From positions 66,958,457 to 67,022,456 of the forward strand of contig NC_086374.1 in NCBI RefSeq assembly GCF_036588685.1: a stretch of DNA of 64,000 nucleotides, in the 5' to 3' direction. The stretch is from Mytilus trossulus. Lineage: Eukaryota > Mollusca > Bivalvia > Mytilida > Mytilidae. The translations under genes and the position numbers were made by a program. Below the pieces are notes generated by a model. It was not told the origin of the DNA. It saw only the letters and a list, made by a program, of their open reading frames with translations, and searched no databases. This document shows positions 1 through 12,526 of this stretch, in pieces (position 1 is the stretch's first letter; each line of letters begins with the position of its first letter).

Positions 1-279
1 AAAAAAATAACACCAAATATTGTCAGCACGCTTTCAAACATGAACTGGAATATCTAGGAGTTACCATTCTAGCGCATATGATGACACTGCTCCTCACGTC
101 TGCCACCAGCTATGCTTCTTACGACTAGTATGCATTAGTTATGGATTTCGTTACCACAAATACTTAAAACCTTTGCCTAATTCTTCCATATATAGATATA
201 AAGATTAGGTTTTAAAGTTAGATTGTACCTTAAAACTTATTTCAAATGGGATACATGTAGCACATACTTTTTTTTTACA

Positions 280-430
280 GAAATGTTGTTTATCGCAAGG
301 AAATTTTCAAACGATCCTGGTAAACTTATTAATCATTTAGATAAACTCATACTAAAAGGTTACCAATTCAGCACTGTAATTAGATCTTTGAATATTGTTT
401 TATTGATACTGATATTGATTTTGTTATCAG
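280..430 (+). pseudogene. Fragment resembling the C-terminal part of a Penelope-like element protein
   Basis: A short open stretch reads KFSNDPGKLINHLDKLILKG followed by a serine-leucine turn and a hydrophobic tail. This lysine-rich helix pattern matches the region after the reverse transcriptase in the PLE at 33-34.9 kb (which reads KITKPLNRLIKKGYSYNTVV there). Only about 40 residues are recognisable and no flanking PLE sequence is seen, so it is a relic. Resemblance was judged by eye. Confidence 0.4.
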
Positions 431-659
431 TCAAATTTAAAGCAAACTAAATACTAGTTTTATGAGGGTGGTAAAGGGTTATTTTCTTTTACATACATAT
501 ACACATTCATCGATCTGCAATATGTCGAATCCTGTATCCTAGCAAAGCAGAAGGTCAGGTTTTTCTCCGACTTTTTATTGACGTCTTTGCACTAAATCCA
601 TTGGATGTTTGATGTGTACTGATTGATTATTTAGTCTTAAATGCATGACTTTATTTATT

Positions 660-1140
660 CGTTTTTTCTTCTTTTTGTTGTTAGGATGTACAAGTATCCG
701 ACCATGTCCGCTTGTATATTTGTACTATTTGTATTTTTAACCATCTGATGAGTTCAGCCTTTTCATCTGCTTTTTTATAGTTCGTTCTTATGTTGTACCC
801 GTGAGTGTTCCATGTTAGGGGAGGTTTGGGATCCCGCTAAAATGTTTAACAGCGCCACATTCTGTATGTATGTGTCTGTCCCAAATCAGGAGCCAGTAAT
901 TCAGTTGTCGTTAACTTTGTTTAAGTGTTACATATTTTTTTTTCTTTTCATTTTTTGTACATAAATTAGGCCGTTAGTTTTCTCGTCTGAGTTGTTTTAC
1001 ATTGTCATTTCGGGGCCTTTTATAGCGGACTATGCGGTATTATATTTGCTTATTGTTGAAGACCGTAAGGTGACCTATACTTGTTAATTTTATGTATCAT
1101 TTGGTCTCTTGTGGAGAGTTGTCCAATTGGTAATCATACA
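660..1140 (-). repeat. Rpt-A, nearly full copy (mussel interspersed repeat)
   Basis: On the minus strand this shares its order of landmarks with the other Rpt-A copies: a head with 'ccaat...gacaact', 'ataggtcaccttacggtctt', 'gccgcatagtc', 'cgaaatgacaatgtaaaac', then 'cctaatttatgtac' and a tail with 'gtggcgctgttaaacat'. It is the most abundant family in the window. No protein is encoded and its transposition class is not evident. Confidence 0.7.
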
Positions 1141-1439
1141 ACATGATGATGAATATAACAAAGACAAGACTAAAACTTGGGGGGGGGGGGGGGGGGAATA
1201 GGCCAAGAAATAGATAATGATCATTTATAACATTATTATTGTGCGCCAAAAAATACTGAAATAGGGCTTGTGCAGAAAAGATTTTTCGTCACCATTCACA
1301 AAGTCATCAATGCCGAAGTTGGTACCTGTCCTATTGAAATCTGCTTTCATTATTCGTTTGTCATTAATTGAAATGTTCATGGGCTCATCAATTGGCCTGT
1401 CATCGTCCTTAAGGTTAGCCGCATCAATGTTTCACTCTA

Positions 1440-1778
1440 ATCCATAATAAACTAAATATCGTTCACTGAGTTGTGTACCAACAGGATTCTGTATTTGACC
1501 GGCGATCCAAATATTGACAGGAGATGCTTTGTTGTTCTCAGTCTATGGCTTGCCCAGGCTTGAGTTCAAATATCAAGTCTTCTGTTAATTTCGTCCCTGA
1601 AAATGTAGTGCAGGGCTATCAGATGCAGTTCATTAAGTGGATCGGGAATTCCCTGGTCTCCTTAAGGATAGAATAAGTTGTAGAAATAGCAGAAAACACC
1701 TTCGTTAACGTCCCTCTACAATCTCTCTATTCTCTGATTGTGCGTGCTTGGGTCTGAAATCATACTGCCGTCACCATG
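1440..1778 (-). pseudogene. Integrase-like DDE transposase remnant
   Basis: One minus-strand frame runs through the region with three in-frame stops, at least two at positions where the family has tryptophan. It shows the family motif GPSTHNQRIERLWRDV in decayed form (here SDPSTHNQRIERL, stop, RDV), then FYNLFYP, PLNELHLIALHYIFRDEINR and ASHRLRTTK. These are typical of the metazoan integrase-core transposases that end in 'NQRIER...WNNHRL'. The upstream catalytic part is not recognisable. The copy is dead; it identifies the surrounding inverted-repeat element. Confidence 0.7.
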
Positions 1779-1835
1779 TTTCGTCAATATAAAATCCGGT
1801 ACAGATACATTTTGTAGTCCCTTATCTGACAAGAG

Positions 1836-1981
1836 GCGGATTTAGAGGGGGACCCGCCCCCTTTTTCTTAGAAACATTTGGTTGATTATATAGATAATCA
1901 CTGAGGCATGACCGGAGCTGGACCCCTCTTAGGCAGTCAGTGGGACCCACTTTAATATGAAGATTTCTGGATTCACCACTG
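1836..1981 (-). mobile_element. Short G-rich MITE (CAGTGGCGGATC family), diverged
   Basis: Reads on the minus strand as CAGTGGTGAATCCAGAA, a G-rich stretch, 'actgactgcctaagaggggtcc', 'cagtgattatctatataatcaacc', and a G-run before an ATCCGCC end. The same order occurs at 2366-2538, 27056-27180, 44321-44482 and 59342-59497. The terminal CAGTGGCGGAT/ATCCGCC(C)CTG inverted repeat suggests a nonautonomous hAT-like element, but I could not find convincing 8-bp duplications. Confidence 0.6.
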
Positions 1982-2365
1982 CTGACAGGACCTATACAAA
2001 AACTCTATTGTTTTACAGACTCTCATAATTCTTCAAAGAATGGTACTTGTATTTTATATTTGTGTATTGTCTGTTTTATATTGTGTATATACTCTGTATG
2101 TACTGTATATTTATGTAGTGCAAGTAGTGAGACTTTAATAAATTATTGAATCTGAATCTGAATCTACTACAGAGAGGAAGCTACTCAGTACGTGTTGTCA
2201 CAACAATGTAGAAATATAATAAGCCTACTGAACCCATCAACTCCACCCAGTATAATGAATCTCCATCTTATTAATTTATGGTTAGTGTCTATGTGTGATA
2301 AGTGATTCGGTGCCGTAACGTTGTATACACGTCTGTGCAGTCGAACGGTCTTTATCGCTTGGGTA

Positions 2366-2538
2366 CAGTGGCGGATCCAGAACTTTTCCTAAGGGGGGCG
2401 CTGACTGACCTAAAGGGGGGGCCCTCTCCAGTCATGCTCCAGTTACTTATTCCCTATATGATCAACCAAATTTTTCAAACGAATTGGGGGGTGGGGGGGG
2501 GGGGGGCGGTTCCCCAGGCCCCCCTGGATCCGCCTATG
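2366..2538 (+). mobile_element. Short G-rich MITE (CAGTGGCGGATC family)
   Basis: Starts CAGTGGCGGATCCAGAAC and ends GGATCCGCCTATG. The interior holds the shared block 'gactgacctaaaggggggg', 'ccctatatgatcaaccaaat' and a long G-run (2488-2505). It is the same family as 44321 and 59342 and inserted inside the decayed transposon. Confidence 0.7.
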
Positions 2539-2973
2539 AGAAAAATCTCTTTTCTGTAGTTCAAAATGAGCCATCCGTCAATATATTGTTCTCCCTGAGA
2601 GTTGTAAGAGATTTCCAATGTCCGATATCTTTAAGTCACAATCCAACAACGATTCTTTTGAATTTTTGTCGACATGGTATTTTAATGGCCATCCAAACTA
2701 TCAGTTTTCACAGGTTTCATGTTTAAATACTTGATGTAACCATGGCAGTGTCATCATATGCGCTAGAATGGTAACTCATAGATATTAAAGTTCATGTATT
2801 GAAAGCATACTGACAAAATTTGGTGTTAATTTTTTCTTTATCACACATTTCCCGCACACAGAGCAAGCCAACATTCCGAAGAACTTTCAACATTTTTGTT
2901 TCTGCCATTTTTTGGGGAGTTTGATCTTAAATCTCTAAATTTCCCATGATTCTCTTAATTTCCCATGATTCCC

Positions 2974-3340
2974 TTATAATAGCTTATCATAATAGAGAAA
3001 AACTATCATAATGAAAAACTTCATCATAATAGAGAAAAAGCTCATCATAATAAAGAAAAAGCTCATAATAATAAAGAAAAAGCTCATCATAATAGAGAAA
3101 AAGCTCATCATTATAAAGAAAAAGCTCATCATAATAAAGAAAAAGCTCATCATAATAAAGAAAAAGCTCATCATAATAAAGAAAAAGCTCATCATAATAA
3201 TGAAAAAGCTCATCATAATAATGAAAAAGCTCATCATAATAAAGAAAAAGCTCATCATAATAAAGAAAAAGCTCATCATAATAGAGAAAAAGCTCATCAT
3301 AATAGAGAAAAACCTCATCATGATAAAGAATGAAGTACCA
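2974..3340. repeat. 21-bp minisatellite, about 15 units
   Basis: The unit is GAAAAAGCTCATCATAATAAA with A/G variation in the last codon-like triplet and one copy of 'tcataataata'. Because 21 is a multiple of 3 and the unit lacks stops, three frames stay open across the array; the resulting lysine/isoleucine or aspartate/tyrosine repeats have no gene context and are almost certainly not proteins. Confidence 0.9.
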
Positions 3341-3729
3341 TAAGGCAGTCACGGCGTTCCATACCTATTGATAAATTTAATCTGAATTTAATTTCTCACC
3401 CTTTAATTTTCATATATCCTGCTGATCATGTTGAGCATGAAAAAGTGACCTATTCCAGGGGATCATCCCTACCACTCATTACATAGTAAGTGACCCCCCC
3501 CCTTTTCCGAAGAATGAAAGTAAAGTGGGATTTGGTGGTTTTCATTGGTGTCTGGAAAAAAATCAATTAATATATCTTCTATATATTCACTCTGAGACAA
3601 GTGCCTGTGATAGTTTGAACTGAAATCGTGACAAAACCGCATAAAAGTTTTACATATACATTTGTACGTATAGAATTGTTAAATGTATAATGCATGAGAG
3701 GAGGGTGTGTGGTATATACCCCTGTCACA

Positions 3730-4265
3730 CTTGTTCACGGTCGCACTATGATCTCAAATGCAAATTTTGACGATCGTAGTGCAATCGTGTAGATCAAAGT
3801 AAAGTCGTGGTATATGTTTTTGGTGATCATGAATGATCAAAGAAGTCTTTTTGATCGTGCTGAGCGAGGACAAACTTTGAACATGTTCCAAACAATCGTG
3901 ATGCGGTCGTGGCGAAACCAGGTCGCGGTAGAAATGATAGAGAGCGTGCAGTTAGGTCGTGGTAAGACCATAAAATAACTGTACTAACGTAGCAAGAGCG
4001 TAGCAAAAGCACGATTATTGTCGAAGAGACTGCGCTACGATTTCACTGCGACTATGTTACGACCTTACTACGATCATCATGTTCTCATTGCGACCCAACC
4101 ACGCTTCTACTTCGACTGTTCCACGTTTATACCACGCTGTTCAAGCTTATAGTCTCGAGCTTATAGTACGATTAAAGTACGCTCATGCCATCCTCATCAC
4201 GCTCTTATTACGAACTGACTACATTCATATTACGACCCACTGTCGTCTACTAAAACATCGTCATT
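3730..4265. repeat. Quasi-palindromic block of CGTGG/CCACG-type words
   Basis: The left half (to about 4010) is rich in words such as 'tcgtgg', 'gatcgtg', 'ggtcgtgg'; the right half is rich in their complements 'ccacg', 'acgacc', 'tacgac'. The switch of strand bias near 4015 suggests an old, imperfect long foldback. Exact arms cannot be aligned by eye. Confidence 0.4.
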
Positions 4266-4269
4266 TAAT

Positions 4270-6825
4270 TCTAACGGACCAGCAATTAATATAGGTTGAT
4301 TCAGCTTGGATTTGTCAGTCGGCCTGTCTACTGGATCATGCAGGAATTGACCAGAGGTCATCATCTGCCTCTACTTCTACCCCTACTACCACGCCCATGA
4401 GTCCTGGTAGATTATAGTGGCATTACTATGTCGTTTCCGAGAAATCTACGTATAACTGAATAATAGAAGGTACACAAACGTGTAGGTCAAGCTATACATA
4501 GTCATGTAAAGTTACAAAAAAAAAAAATCGCATTGCAATTCCTGGGGTATGAAATTGTCTTACTCCCTTGACCGTTTAGCCTTTCAAATAGTCAGAAAAG
4601 TACTCCCTCTAATGTACGGGTATATATGTAACATGTGACTCTTTTTTCTCCGGTTTTATATTCGAAATACATATTCCTGCACATTTGTATTTGCACTTTC
4701 TGCACATGCTGCGAGTGCACAAATATATGCTTATCCTATCGATTCTTTGTGAAATCTATGCACTAAATACTTTTTATTTGACAATAGAATATTGGTGACA
4801 ACTACGAGGGGGGTGGCATAAAATGCTTACAGCGATAGCGGCAATCGACAGCAATCTTCATGTCATTTGCATACCATACTCGGAGCCTTGGGCATAATTT
4901 TACTCCACACACCGGTATTCTATACGCAGGTTTTTGTGTACAATAGAAATCGTTAAACTCACCCGCAGTAGTTTTTATAGGACGACACCGGGATGATGCA
5001 CGCCATCCTAATTTATTGCCTTCAGTTAGCGAAGTGTTGAATTAGATTTCACCCAGGATTTTTGTTTATTTTAAGAAAAAAAGATACCGCAAGTCGTTTT
5101 CCTCTCGTTACCCTTATAGGCGTCATAAACTTAGAGCTATACATGTAGACCAAGAGCAGAAAGAATATTATGCAAAAAATTATAACTTGTGATTATCGTT
5201 TGTGATTCGGGTATACGCGGAACACTCTATTAAAACCGCTTTAAAACTGTCAAAGTAAATAGATACGTGCATAGAGAAACCCCCTAAACAAAAAACCCGT
5301 ATGTACAGATTGAGCGGATGTAGTACAGATTGCTTGATTGTTATATGTATTTCATCCAGTGACAAGTATTTCATGCATTTTCAGGTTTTCATGACGAGGT
5401 TCATCTGGTGTTTGGCACCATTGTCATAGTTTAAGTAGATGACAGACTTGCAAACATGATTTATCCAAGCGCATTACTAGTATGTACTTGTGACCCCAAA
5501 GGCTGACTGGGGAAGAGTTAAGGTCACTTTGGTATTTTTCTGACCGGAGGTAAAACCCTCTCCGAAGTGTGTTGAGCTGTGTTGGATGTAAACGCTACCA
5601 CGTCCAGTTAGAATGGGAATATAAGATGAAATGTCTCATGTACAGAGAGCACCATGCACTCTCCCTACACTTTACGAACCCTTGCAAAAACTCTACGAGG
5701 GGTCCGTAAATCGCCTGTTGCAAGGCAACATTTTTTTCCTTATCCAATATACTTTATTTTATCCAGTGCCAGTCCAAACTTCCGCGACATTACTCCGGAC
5801 GGCACCCTTCCTAAACCAACCTGTATTAATGGTACTCCGGTTCATCCTGGACATTCATGAACTATTTGCAAGTGAACGTTAAGCAAACAACAATCATGTT
5901 TTATCAATACGAGTGTCATAAACACATGGGGCTCCAGAAATTTTTCAGGGCAGTTTCACCATTACCAACTTTGAAACGTTTAATTGTTTAAATTGATAAC
6001 TATAAAGGCATGCATGAAAGACGCAACACAGCAAATATATAAGGTTATGTAAGTGATTGATGCTTTGCACAACTGTATCATGTATACCGACGACGCCAAG
6101 GGTAACTGGGGTATAAAAATTTGGTCCCCTTGATCTTCTTCCGACCGACAGTACAACCTGTAATTAAATTCGGAGTTCGTTTGGCTATGATGAATGTCTA
6201 AATTAGCAAACACGTTCGTTTAGATTTGTGACATTCACTCCGATGATCCGCATTGAGAGTGCCCTGTCATTTGCACGTTAAAAGAATTCGAACCACTACA
6301 ATAACTCTTTGTGGAGCCAATAAGTGGCATTTTGAAGGACCAGTCAATCCCCCTAAATATGTAGGAACATGCATGGGCTTCATATTTTAATGCTATTATA
6401 TTTTTATATTTATGCTGACAATTTTAAAATGGCAAATGTTAAGAAAATTACAAAGTTTTTGTGTTTCTAAATGCTGATAGATACTGATATTGGTATAACA
6501 TAGAATTTTGGATTTCACCAGAAATACTACATGTTCCACACTTTTTTTCGAATGATAGTTCAATCGGACTAAACCATTCCGGGGATAGAAAAATCAAGAA
6601 CACTGAGTTTGTCGGGATTTTCGAATTCCATCTCCTAGAGAACAATTCCAGATCGTTGGTTCTTCAGATTATTGTTATGTGTGTTTTTTTCATGAAGATA
6701 AGACCGTGTTAAACCAATGAAATTCATATCGATGGGTATAGACTTTTTAAAAGATGCTTATAATATACAGAACGACAAATCCGTTGGATTTCGGCACACA
6801 GTAAAAAAACTGTAATGTTCAAGGA
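4270..6825. other. Stretch with no gene recognised
   Basis: I see only short frames without family resemblance, an A-run at 4516-4528, and a small piece (about 5325-5400) related to the 'ccagtgacaa..tatttcatgcat' repeat that is longer at 41240. The blocks near 5500 and 6090 share a loose 'aactgggg...gaccga' theme but do not align well. Confidence 0.5.
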
Positions 6826-6849
6826 AATTAAACATAACCTTTATACCTT

Positions 6850-7165
6850 GAAGATAAAAAAAAACGAACAATGAAATGAACAACTATAGGTCATCGTACT
6901 GCCTTCAACAATGAGAAAAACTCAGTCCACAAAGTCAGCTATTCAAGTCCCCGAAATGACAACTGTAAGTCAATTCAAAACAGAAAGCTAACGTCCTAAG
7001 TAATGCAAAAAAAAAACGAACAAAAAACAAATATGTATAACCACTGAATTACACGCTCCTGACTTCGGACACATGCAGGCTCATACAGAATTTGGCAATG
7101 TTGAACATGTTAACGAGCATCCAACCCTCCCCTAACCTGTGACAGTGGTGCAACAGTACATTGAG
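6850..7165 (+). repeat. Rpt-A copy
   Basis: Contains 'caactataggtcatcgtact', 'gccttcaacaatgag', 'cccgaaatgacaac', 'aaacaaatatgtata', 'aaccactgaattaca' and the tail 'ccaaccctcccctaacctg' in the family order. Confidence 0.75.
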
Positions 7166-7324
7166 TGTGACTATTTGTCATAAAGTGGACGTTTTAAAAA
7201 AAAAAACTAAATACAAAATACCCCCAAGAGTGTTTCAACAATACAACGGATATTATAGGTTGCTGTATGCATGTAATGGTTGTTAATTTTTTTTTAAACC
7301 TGAATATTAGTTAAAATCATATCA

Positions 7325-7545
7325 AAAAGACATAGGAAAATGTGCTGTGAGTGCCAATGAGACAACTCTCCATCCAAATAAAAATCTAAGAAAAGTAAAC
7401 CATTATAGGTCAATGTACGACCTTCAAAACGGAGCCTTGGTTCACACCGAACAACAAGCTATGAAAGGCCCAAAAATTACTAGTGTAAAACAATTCAAAC
7501 GGGGAAACCAACGTTCAAAGAATACTTTAACACATGCAAAATTCA
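7325..7545 (+). repeat. Rpt-B copy
   Basis: Reads 'gtgagtgccaatgagacaac', 'tctccatccaaataa', 'ccattataggtcaatgtacg', 'ggagccttggttcacaccga', then 'aaattactagtgtaaaac'. The same order occurs on the minus strand at 56340-56620 and 62405-62640. Distinct from Rpt-A though the two share short words. The open frame across it is incidental. Confidence 0.75.
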
Positions 7546-7814
7546 TTGAAAACTAAAGAACCGTACACAGCATGAAAATAAAGACACCTTAAAACGTGTA
7601 TTTTCTTTGGTTTTTATAAACCATTTTAACCCACGATCTTTATAAGTATGGTACTTTTGAACAATGAAATTTTCAAAAATGTGTGTTTTAAAAACTATGA
7701 GACACGATAAACAGTAGGTTTTTAATTATCATAAAAATACCCAGCCTGCTTTAATCATTTAATCAGTGGCATTGTTTTTTTAATGTTTATATAAAAAAGA
7801 AGATGTGGTATGAT

Positions 7815-8045
7815 TGGCAATGTGACAACTATCCACAAAAGACCAAAATGACACAAAAATTAACAACTATAGGTCACCGTACGGCCTTCAACAATGAGCA
7901 AAACTCATACCGCATAGTCAGCGATAAAAGACCCCAATAAGACAATGTAAACAATTCAAACGAGAAAACTAAAGGCCTTATTTATGTAAAAAAATTAACG
8001 AAAAACAAATATGTAACACATAAACAAACGACAACCCCAAAAAGT
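7815..8045 (+). repeat. Rpt-A copy
   Basis: Carries the family head 'agatgtggtatgattgg', 'ctataggtcaccgtacggcc', 'taccgcatagtcagc', 'aaatatgtaacacataaaca' in order. Confidence 0.8.
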
Positions 8046-8049
8046 CACA

Positions 8050-9690
8050 TATAAAATGCCTATAAAATGTCACATATTTGAAAACCGTTGTTAGTACTAG
8101 TTGTAGTAAGAATTGAGTATTATGACAAAGAATGTATTGCGGAGCAAAATATTCGAAAAATAGATATTAGATTTTTTTTTAAAGTTATAATATGCACTCT
8201 TCACTATTTGAACTCATTGGTACGCAGTGTTTGATTCGAACGCGTTAACGTCCGAATTTATGTGTTTCGGGATTATTTTAAAATACGGGGTGAATATGGT
8301 TAAGATGTCAGATTTCGGAGGAATGTGTTTTGGCGTTTGTCACAGACCATGTTTTTGATTTATTATGACAATTAAATTATTTGATTTTGATATACAATCA
8401 AAAACTTTGTTTTAAAGTTACTATTTAAAGTCTCTCTTGAATAAAAGCATTTTATTTGGCGCAAATGAAATTTCGATTGTGTCGCAAATGAAAGATTATT
8501 TTGGGGCAAATAAAATGCGAATTGGCGCAAAAGTAAAGCACCGCTTAAGATAAAACACATTTGTTTTCATTATTTATGATTTTTATCAAGTGGAACAGGC
8601 TGGGTTAATTACTCAAGGCTGAACTTTCGATGAATCAAGTCACTGCAATTTTAATCTGAACTAGTTTACGACCACACAAATTACAACAATACCAGAGATC
8701 AGATGTATCGATAACCAAATCTTACAGAGATTCCTCATTTTAACTGTTTTAAAATAGAAACATTTCCGAAAAGATACTTTTACTATATCTGTATGATGAA
8801 TATTCTGAGTACAGTGCACCATACTATATGTATTTGTCATGTTTTGTAGATTTTAAAATAATATTTTTTTTCAACATTAATATAAAAAATAAATATGTGA
8901 TGTGATTGTCTATAAGAAAGTCAGCTATTGAAGTTCATTATGTAAAGAACCTTCAACAACGAAGAAAACCGAAACCGTACTGTAAAGAATAAAATTGTTG
9001 TCGTCTATTTATGTGGTTCATAAGTGTTTCTCTTTTCTCGTTTTTTTTATATAGACAAGATCGTTTTCCTTGTATTTCATTTTTTTTCTCGCTAAAATGT
9101 CCTGCGCCCACACCCGACCGCCGGACATATAGACATGGTTAGGAAACCATACACCAATTATAATTCTTCTTTTTCTCATGATACCGTAAATGAAAAATTT
9201 ACATGACAACTTTTTTAAGTAGTCGCTGAACCATGAAAAGGTATGTCTAGGACAATGTATGGACACATGACAGATGACTTCGTAACATAATGTATCTGTT
9301 TACTAGGTATAAAGCATCCATGTCTTCTTCCTTGTAAATCATATATGTTTCATAAAAATAATTTAACCCACTCCCACCACCACCGCCGAATACCAATTCC
9401 TATATCTCGAAAACTGCGAGAGAACAAATAATTAGATTAGAAGTTTCATTTGTTTGCATTGTTTTATATTTGTCATATCAGGCCTTTAATGTAGCTAGGT
9501 GTGCAGTATAGCTTTGCTCTTTTTTGAAGGCCGTTGATATCATGAAAGTTGCTTACTGCTATACGCCATTTGAGGAGGGGTGTCATATCGGCATTCATAC
9601 TTCATGATTTTATATCGTCGTTTAAATGATGAATCCACTGGTCAATTCACCGATTGGATTGGTTTATTGTTGTTAAAACTTATGGTGTAT
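8050..9690. other. Stretch with no gene recognised
   Basis: Only weak Rpt-A relics (about 8880-8990 on +, 9450-9560 on -) and a run of near-repeats of 'ggcgcaaatgaaat' at 8455-8545 are visible. No coding signal that I trust. Confidence 0.5.
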
Positions 9691-9696
9691 TTGTAA

Positions 9697-10215
9697 AATT
9701 GAGAATGGAAATGGGAAATGTGTCAAAGAGACAACAACCCGACCAAATAAAAAAAAACCAGCAGAAAGTCGACAACAGGTATTCAATGTAGCGAGAAATT
9801 CCCGCACCCGGAGGCGTCCTTCAGCTGGCCCCTAAACAAATATATATTAGTTCAGTGATGATGAACGCCATACTAATTTCCAAATTGTACACAAGAAACT
9901 AAAATTAAAATAATACAAGACTAACAAAGGCCAGAGGCTGCTGACTATGGAACAGGCGCAAAAATGCGACGGGGTTAAACATGTTTGTGAGATATCAACC
10001 CTCCCCCTATACATCTAACCAATGTAGAAAAGTAAACGCATAACAATACGCACATTAAAATTCAGTTCAAGAGAAGTGCGAGTCCGATGTCAGAAGATGT
10101 AACCAAAGAAAATAAACAAAATGACAATAATACATAAATAACAACAGACTACTAGCAGTTAACTGACATGCCAGCTCCAGACTTCAATTAAACTGACTGA
10201 AAGAAAAGATTATGA
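9697..10215 (-). mobile_element. 5'-truncated Penelope-like element tail
   Basis: Aligned by eye, this matches the noncoding 3' region of the PLE at 33014-34880 from its 3' end (here at 9697, 'ccatttccattctcaat' on the minus strand) up to about 520 bases. Shared landmarks on the plus strand are 'gcgagaaattcccgcacccg', 'ttagttcagtgatgatgaac', 'ttccaaattgtacacaagaa', 'ctaacaaaggccagaggct' and 'ctgacatgccagctccagac'. Confidence 0.75.
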
Positions 10216-11850
10216 TTTCATCATATGAACTGTTGTACATTAATAAAGCTTTATAAACAGGCAGACAATTGAAGCTTTGCTGTCCATACATTTTCACGTT
10301 CAGTTGTTTCAATTCCAAACAAACTTGTTCAATTTGCATTAATATTAAAATGCGTCATTGCTGTATAGCTTTACAGTATCCCCCTTTTTCCACTAAGGTC
10401 GCATCAAAACCCGTTTACCCCGACATCAGGATTCTCGAAATAAATAAATATATTCAAGTGAAACAGCTGCGCATATCACTACCTAAGGCTAATTATTTCT
10501 GTATCAAGGTAAAGCCAAAAGGACAGTCACGTGTATTATACCATATGGTCGGTTATATTAGTCCCCAACATGAAAGATGTAAAACAATTCAAAAGAAAAC
10601 ATTAACGGCCTCATTTGTAACAAAATATGACAGACATAAACCTGATTTATAGGAAATGCACATTACGGATGTGCGAGATAGAAAAAAAATACACACCCAA
10701 CGGACTTAAAAATTTATCGGACAGTAATGCATAAATAACAATTCATCGAAACTTTAACGGGACTACAGTAACGATCATGGCTATCAAGTTGTGAAATATG
10801 CATGTACATAGGAGAAAGGGGATTAAGGAAAACCAAAGGGAGACATGACAATTTGTTATGAAAAAATGTCGGTTATTCAAATCTAGAAAAGGACAGGTAT
10901 TACTGTCTGTATTGTATTCACTGTGCTCCTTGTCTTCTTAATTTATATCAGATACCACAGTATTACTTTATTCGGTTATCCTCTGGTTGTTACATGTATT
11001 GCTATTTTTTTTCTTCTCGGTTTATTTGTCATCGACATCGAACTCACATATTCTTGTATTCTTAAGTATGCCAAAGTACCGTAAAATAAACTCTCCCCTC
11101 CCCAAACGCTTAAAGCAAAATAACTTATTTAGCTAATTTATAACTTGAATGTCACATAATCCGAATAAAATAACTTCTTTAAGTGATCATAATTTCATAA
11201 TGTATTTTGATATTAAGAACCTGTCTTAACTCAAAATCTAAGACGGTTAAATCTTGAACCGACAGATACATATATGCTATAGTATATATTTAACAGACCA
11301 GTAGCCAAAAAAGAGGGGTCCAGGGATTCGTACAAATCCCAGGCTTTGAAAACGAATAAGCTCATTTCAAGTCGACGTTCTGTTTGAACTGTGACTGTTA
11401 ACTTTGAATTTTTTTTTGAACAACGACTTCAACGACTAGATGTAACCCCCATGGAAATACCTGGCTACGAGCTTTGTTAAATCAAAATGTGTGGATCTAA
11501 TTCCATTATTATGGATAAATACCATTAACACGTTTAATTTGACAAGAGATTAAATATAGAACGAAGGGGAAATTATTATAGATCAATAGTTGCAATTTAT
11601 ATAAATGACTGAAATCTTCATTTTTGTTAACTTACCTCTCTATACGACTGCAAAAAATGTATTATTCTATCATGATCATGAATATCATGATTTTTTTCAT
11701 CCTATGTAAAATAATCCCTATAAAGACCGAACCCAACTTGCTTATAGAAATATGGTCACCATGAATTGTCTCGTGGATCTGGCCATAAAATCTGTGTTGA
11801 GGTCGGATGACTTTTGTTTAGATGCCGTTTAAGTAATGTGTATACATATA
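10216..11850. other. Stretch with no gene recognised
   Basis: A 127-codon open frame at 10269-10652 has no family resemblance and its end overlaps an Rpt-A relic (about 10560-10640, 'gatgtaaaacaattcaaaag'). Nothing else is recognisable. Confidence 0.5.
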
Positions 11851-11854
11851 AAAA

Positions 11855-12015
11855 AAGAAGATGTAGTGCAATAGTTATTGAGACAACTCTTCACGAGAGA
11901 CCCAATGACACAGAAAATAAAACAAGTATAGGTCACCGCACGGCCTTCATTCAACAATGAACAACGCCCATACCACATAGTCAGCTAGAAATCACAAATG
12001 TAAAATAATTCAACC
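11855..12015 (+). repeat. Rpt-A copy, truncated
   Basis: Head 'gaagatgtagtgcaatagtt', 'ataggtcaccgcacggcctt', 'taccacatagtcagc', 'aaatgtaaaataattcaa'. Confidence 0.7.
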
Positions 12016-12420
12016 AATATATACCCGGCTATTGTACCGTGTTAGGGTATAACCTACATTCGGTTGTACACATAGCTAAAATATACTCTCGTTGAAGTGA
12101 GTATAGTACGCACTTGTTTCTATCAATATTGCCCCTTTATCAATAAAACAATTCATGATTACAGTTAAAATCAACATAAAGTCTTTATTCTTGATCTTTA
12201 AATACATAAATTTTCAATATATTTAAAAAACGAATAGATAGCTGATCGTAATTTTCTGGATTCACGGGAGCTCGTCCGAAAACTGAAAGATTTGCATGAT
12301 TTCAAGAAGAATGTTTGTATACAGACTACAAAGTCAGACAGCTGTAAAACCTAGAAGATGAAAAGACAAAAGGTAGGTATTTATGTATAGACTCTACTTT
12401 AAAACAAATAATATTTTTTT

Positions 12421-12500
12421 AAGGAACCTCTTTGATCTCCAACACGTCGGTTGTCTCGTAATTCTTTTCGTATGCGTGCTATATCACGCCTTAAAAAGTC
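12421..12500 (-). repeat. Left copy of an 80-bp inverted pair with an open frame
   Basis: The minus strand reads RRDIARIRKELRDNRRVGDQ and three more residues without a stop. The partner copy is at 15332-15413 in the opposite orientation. See the finding for this pair. Confidence 0.7.
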
Positions 12501-12526
12501 GTAAAAGGGGGTATTTATAATTTATA

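Larger units (their letters stand above)
1..2835. mobile_element. Decayed DNA transposon between ~90-bp inverted repeats (left end may lie outside the window)
   Basis: Bases 1-90 reappear as the reverse complement at 2745-2835 with roughly 90% identity; both arms stop being similar at the same inner base (GCAGTG). Between them lies a minus-strand remnant of an integrase-like DDE transposase (1440-1778), which makes an autonomous transposon that later decayed the simplest reading. The interior has been invaded by Rpt-A (660-1140) and two copies of a short G-rich element (1836-1981, 2366-2538). Because base 1 is the window edge, the outer left end and target duplication cannot be seen. Confidence 0.6.

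Noticed and set aside
2974..3352. Three overlapping long open frames (110-121 codons)
   Set aside because: They arise from a 21-bp minisatellite whose unit has no stops; no gene context.
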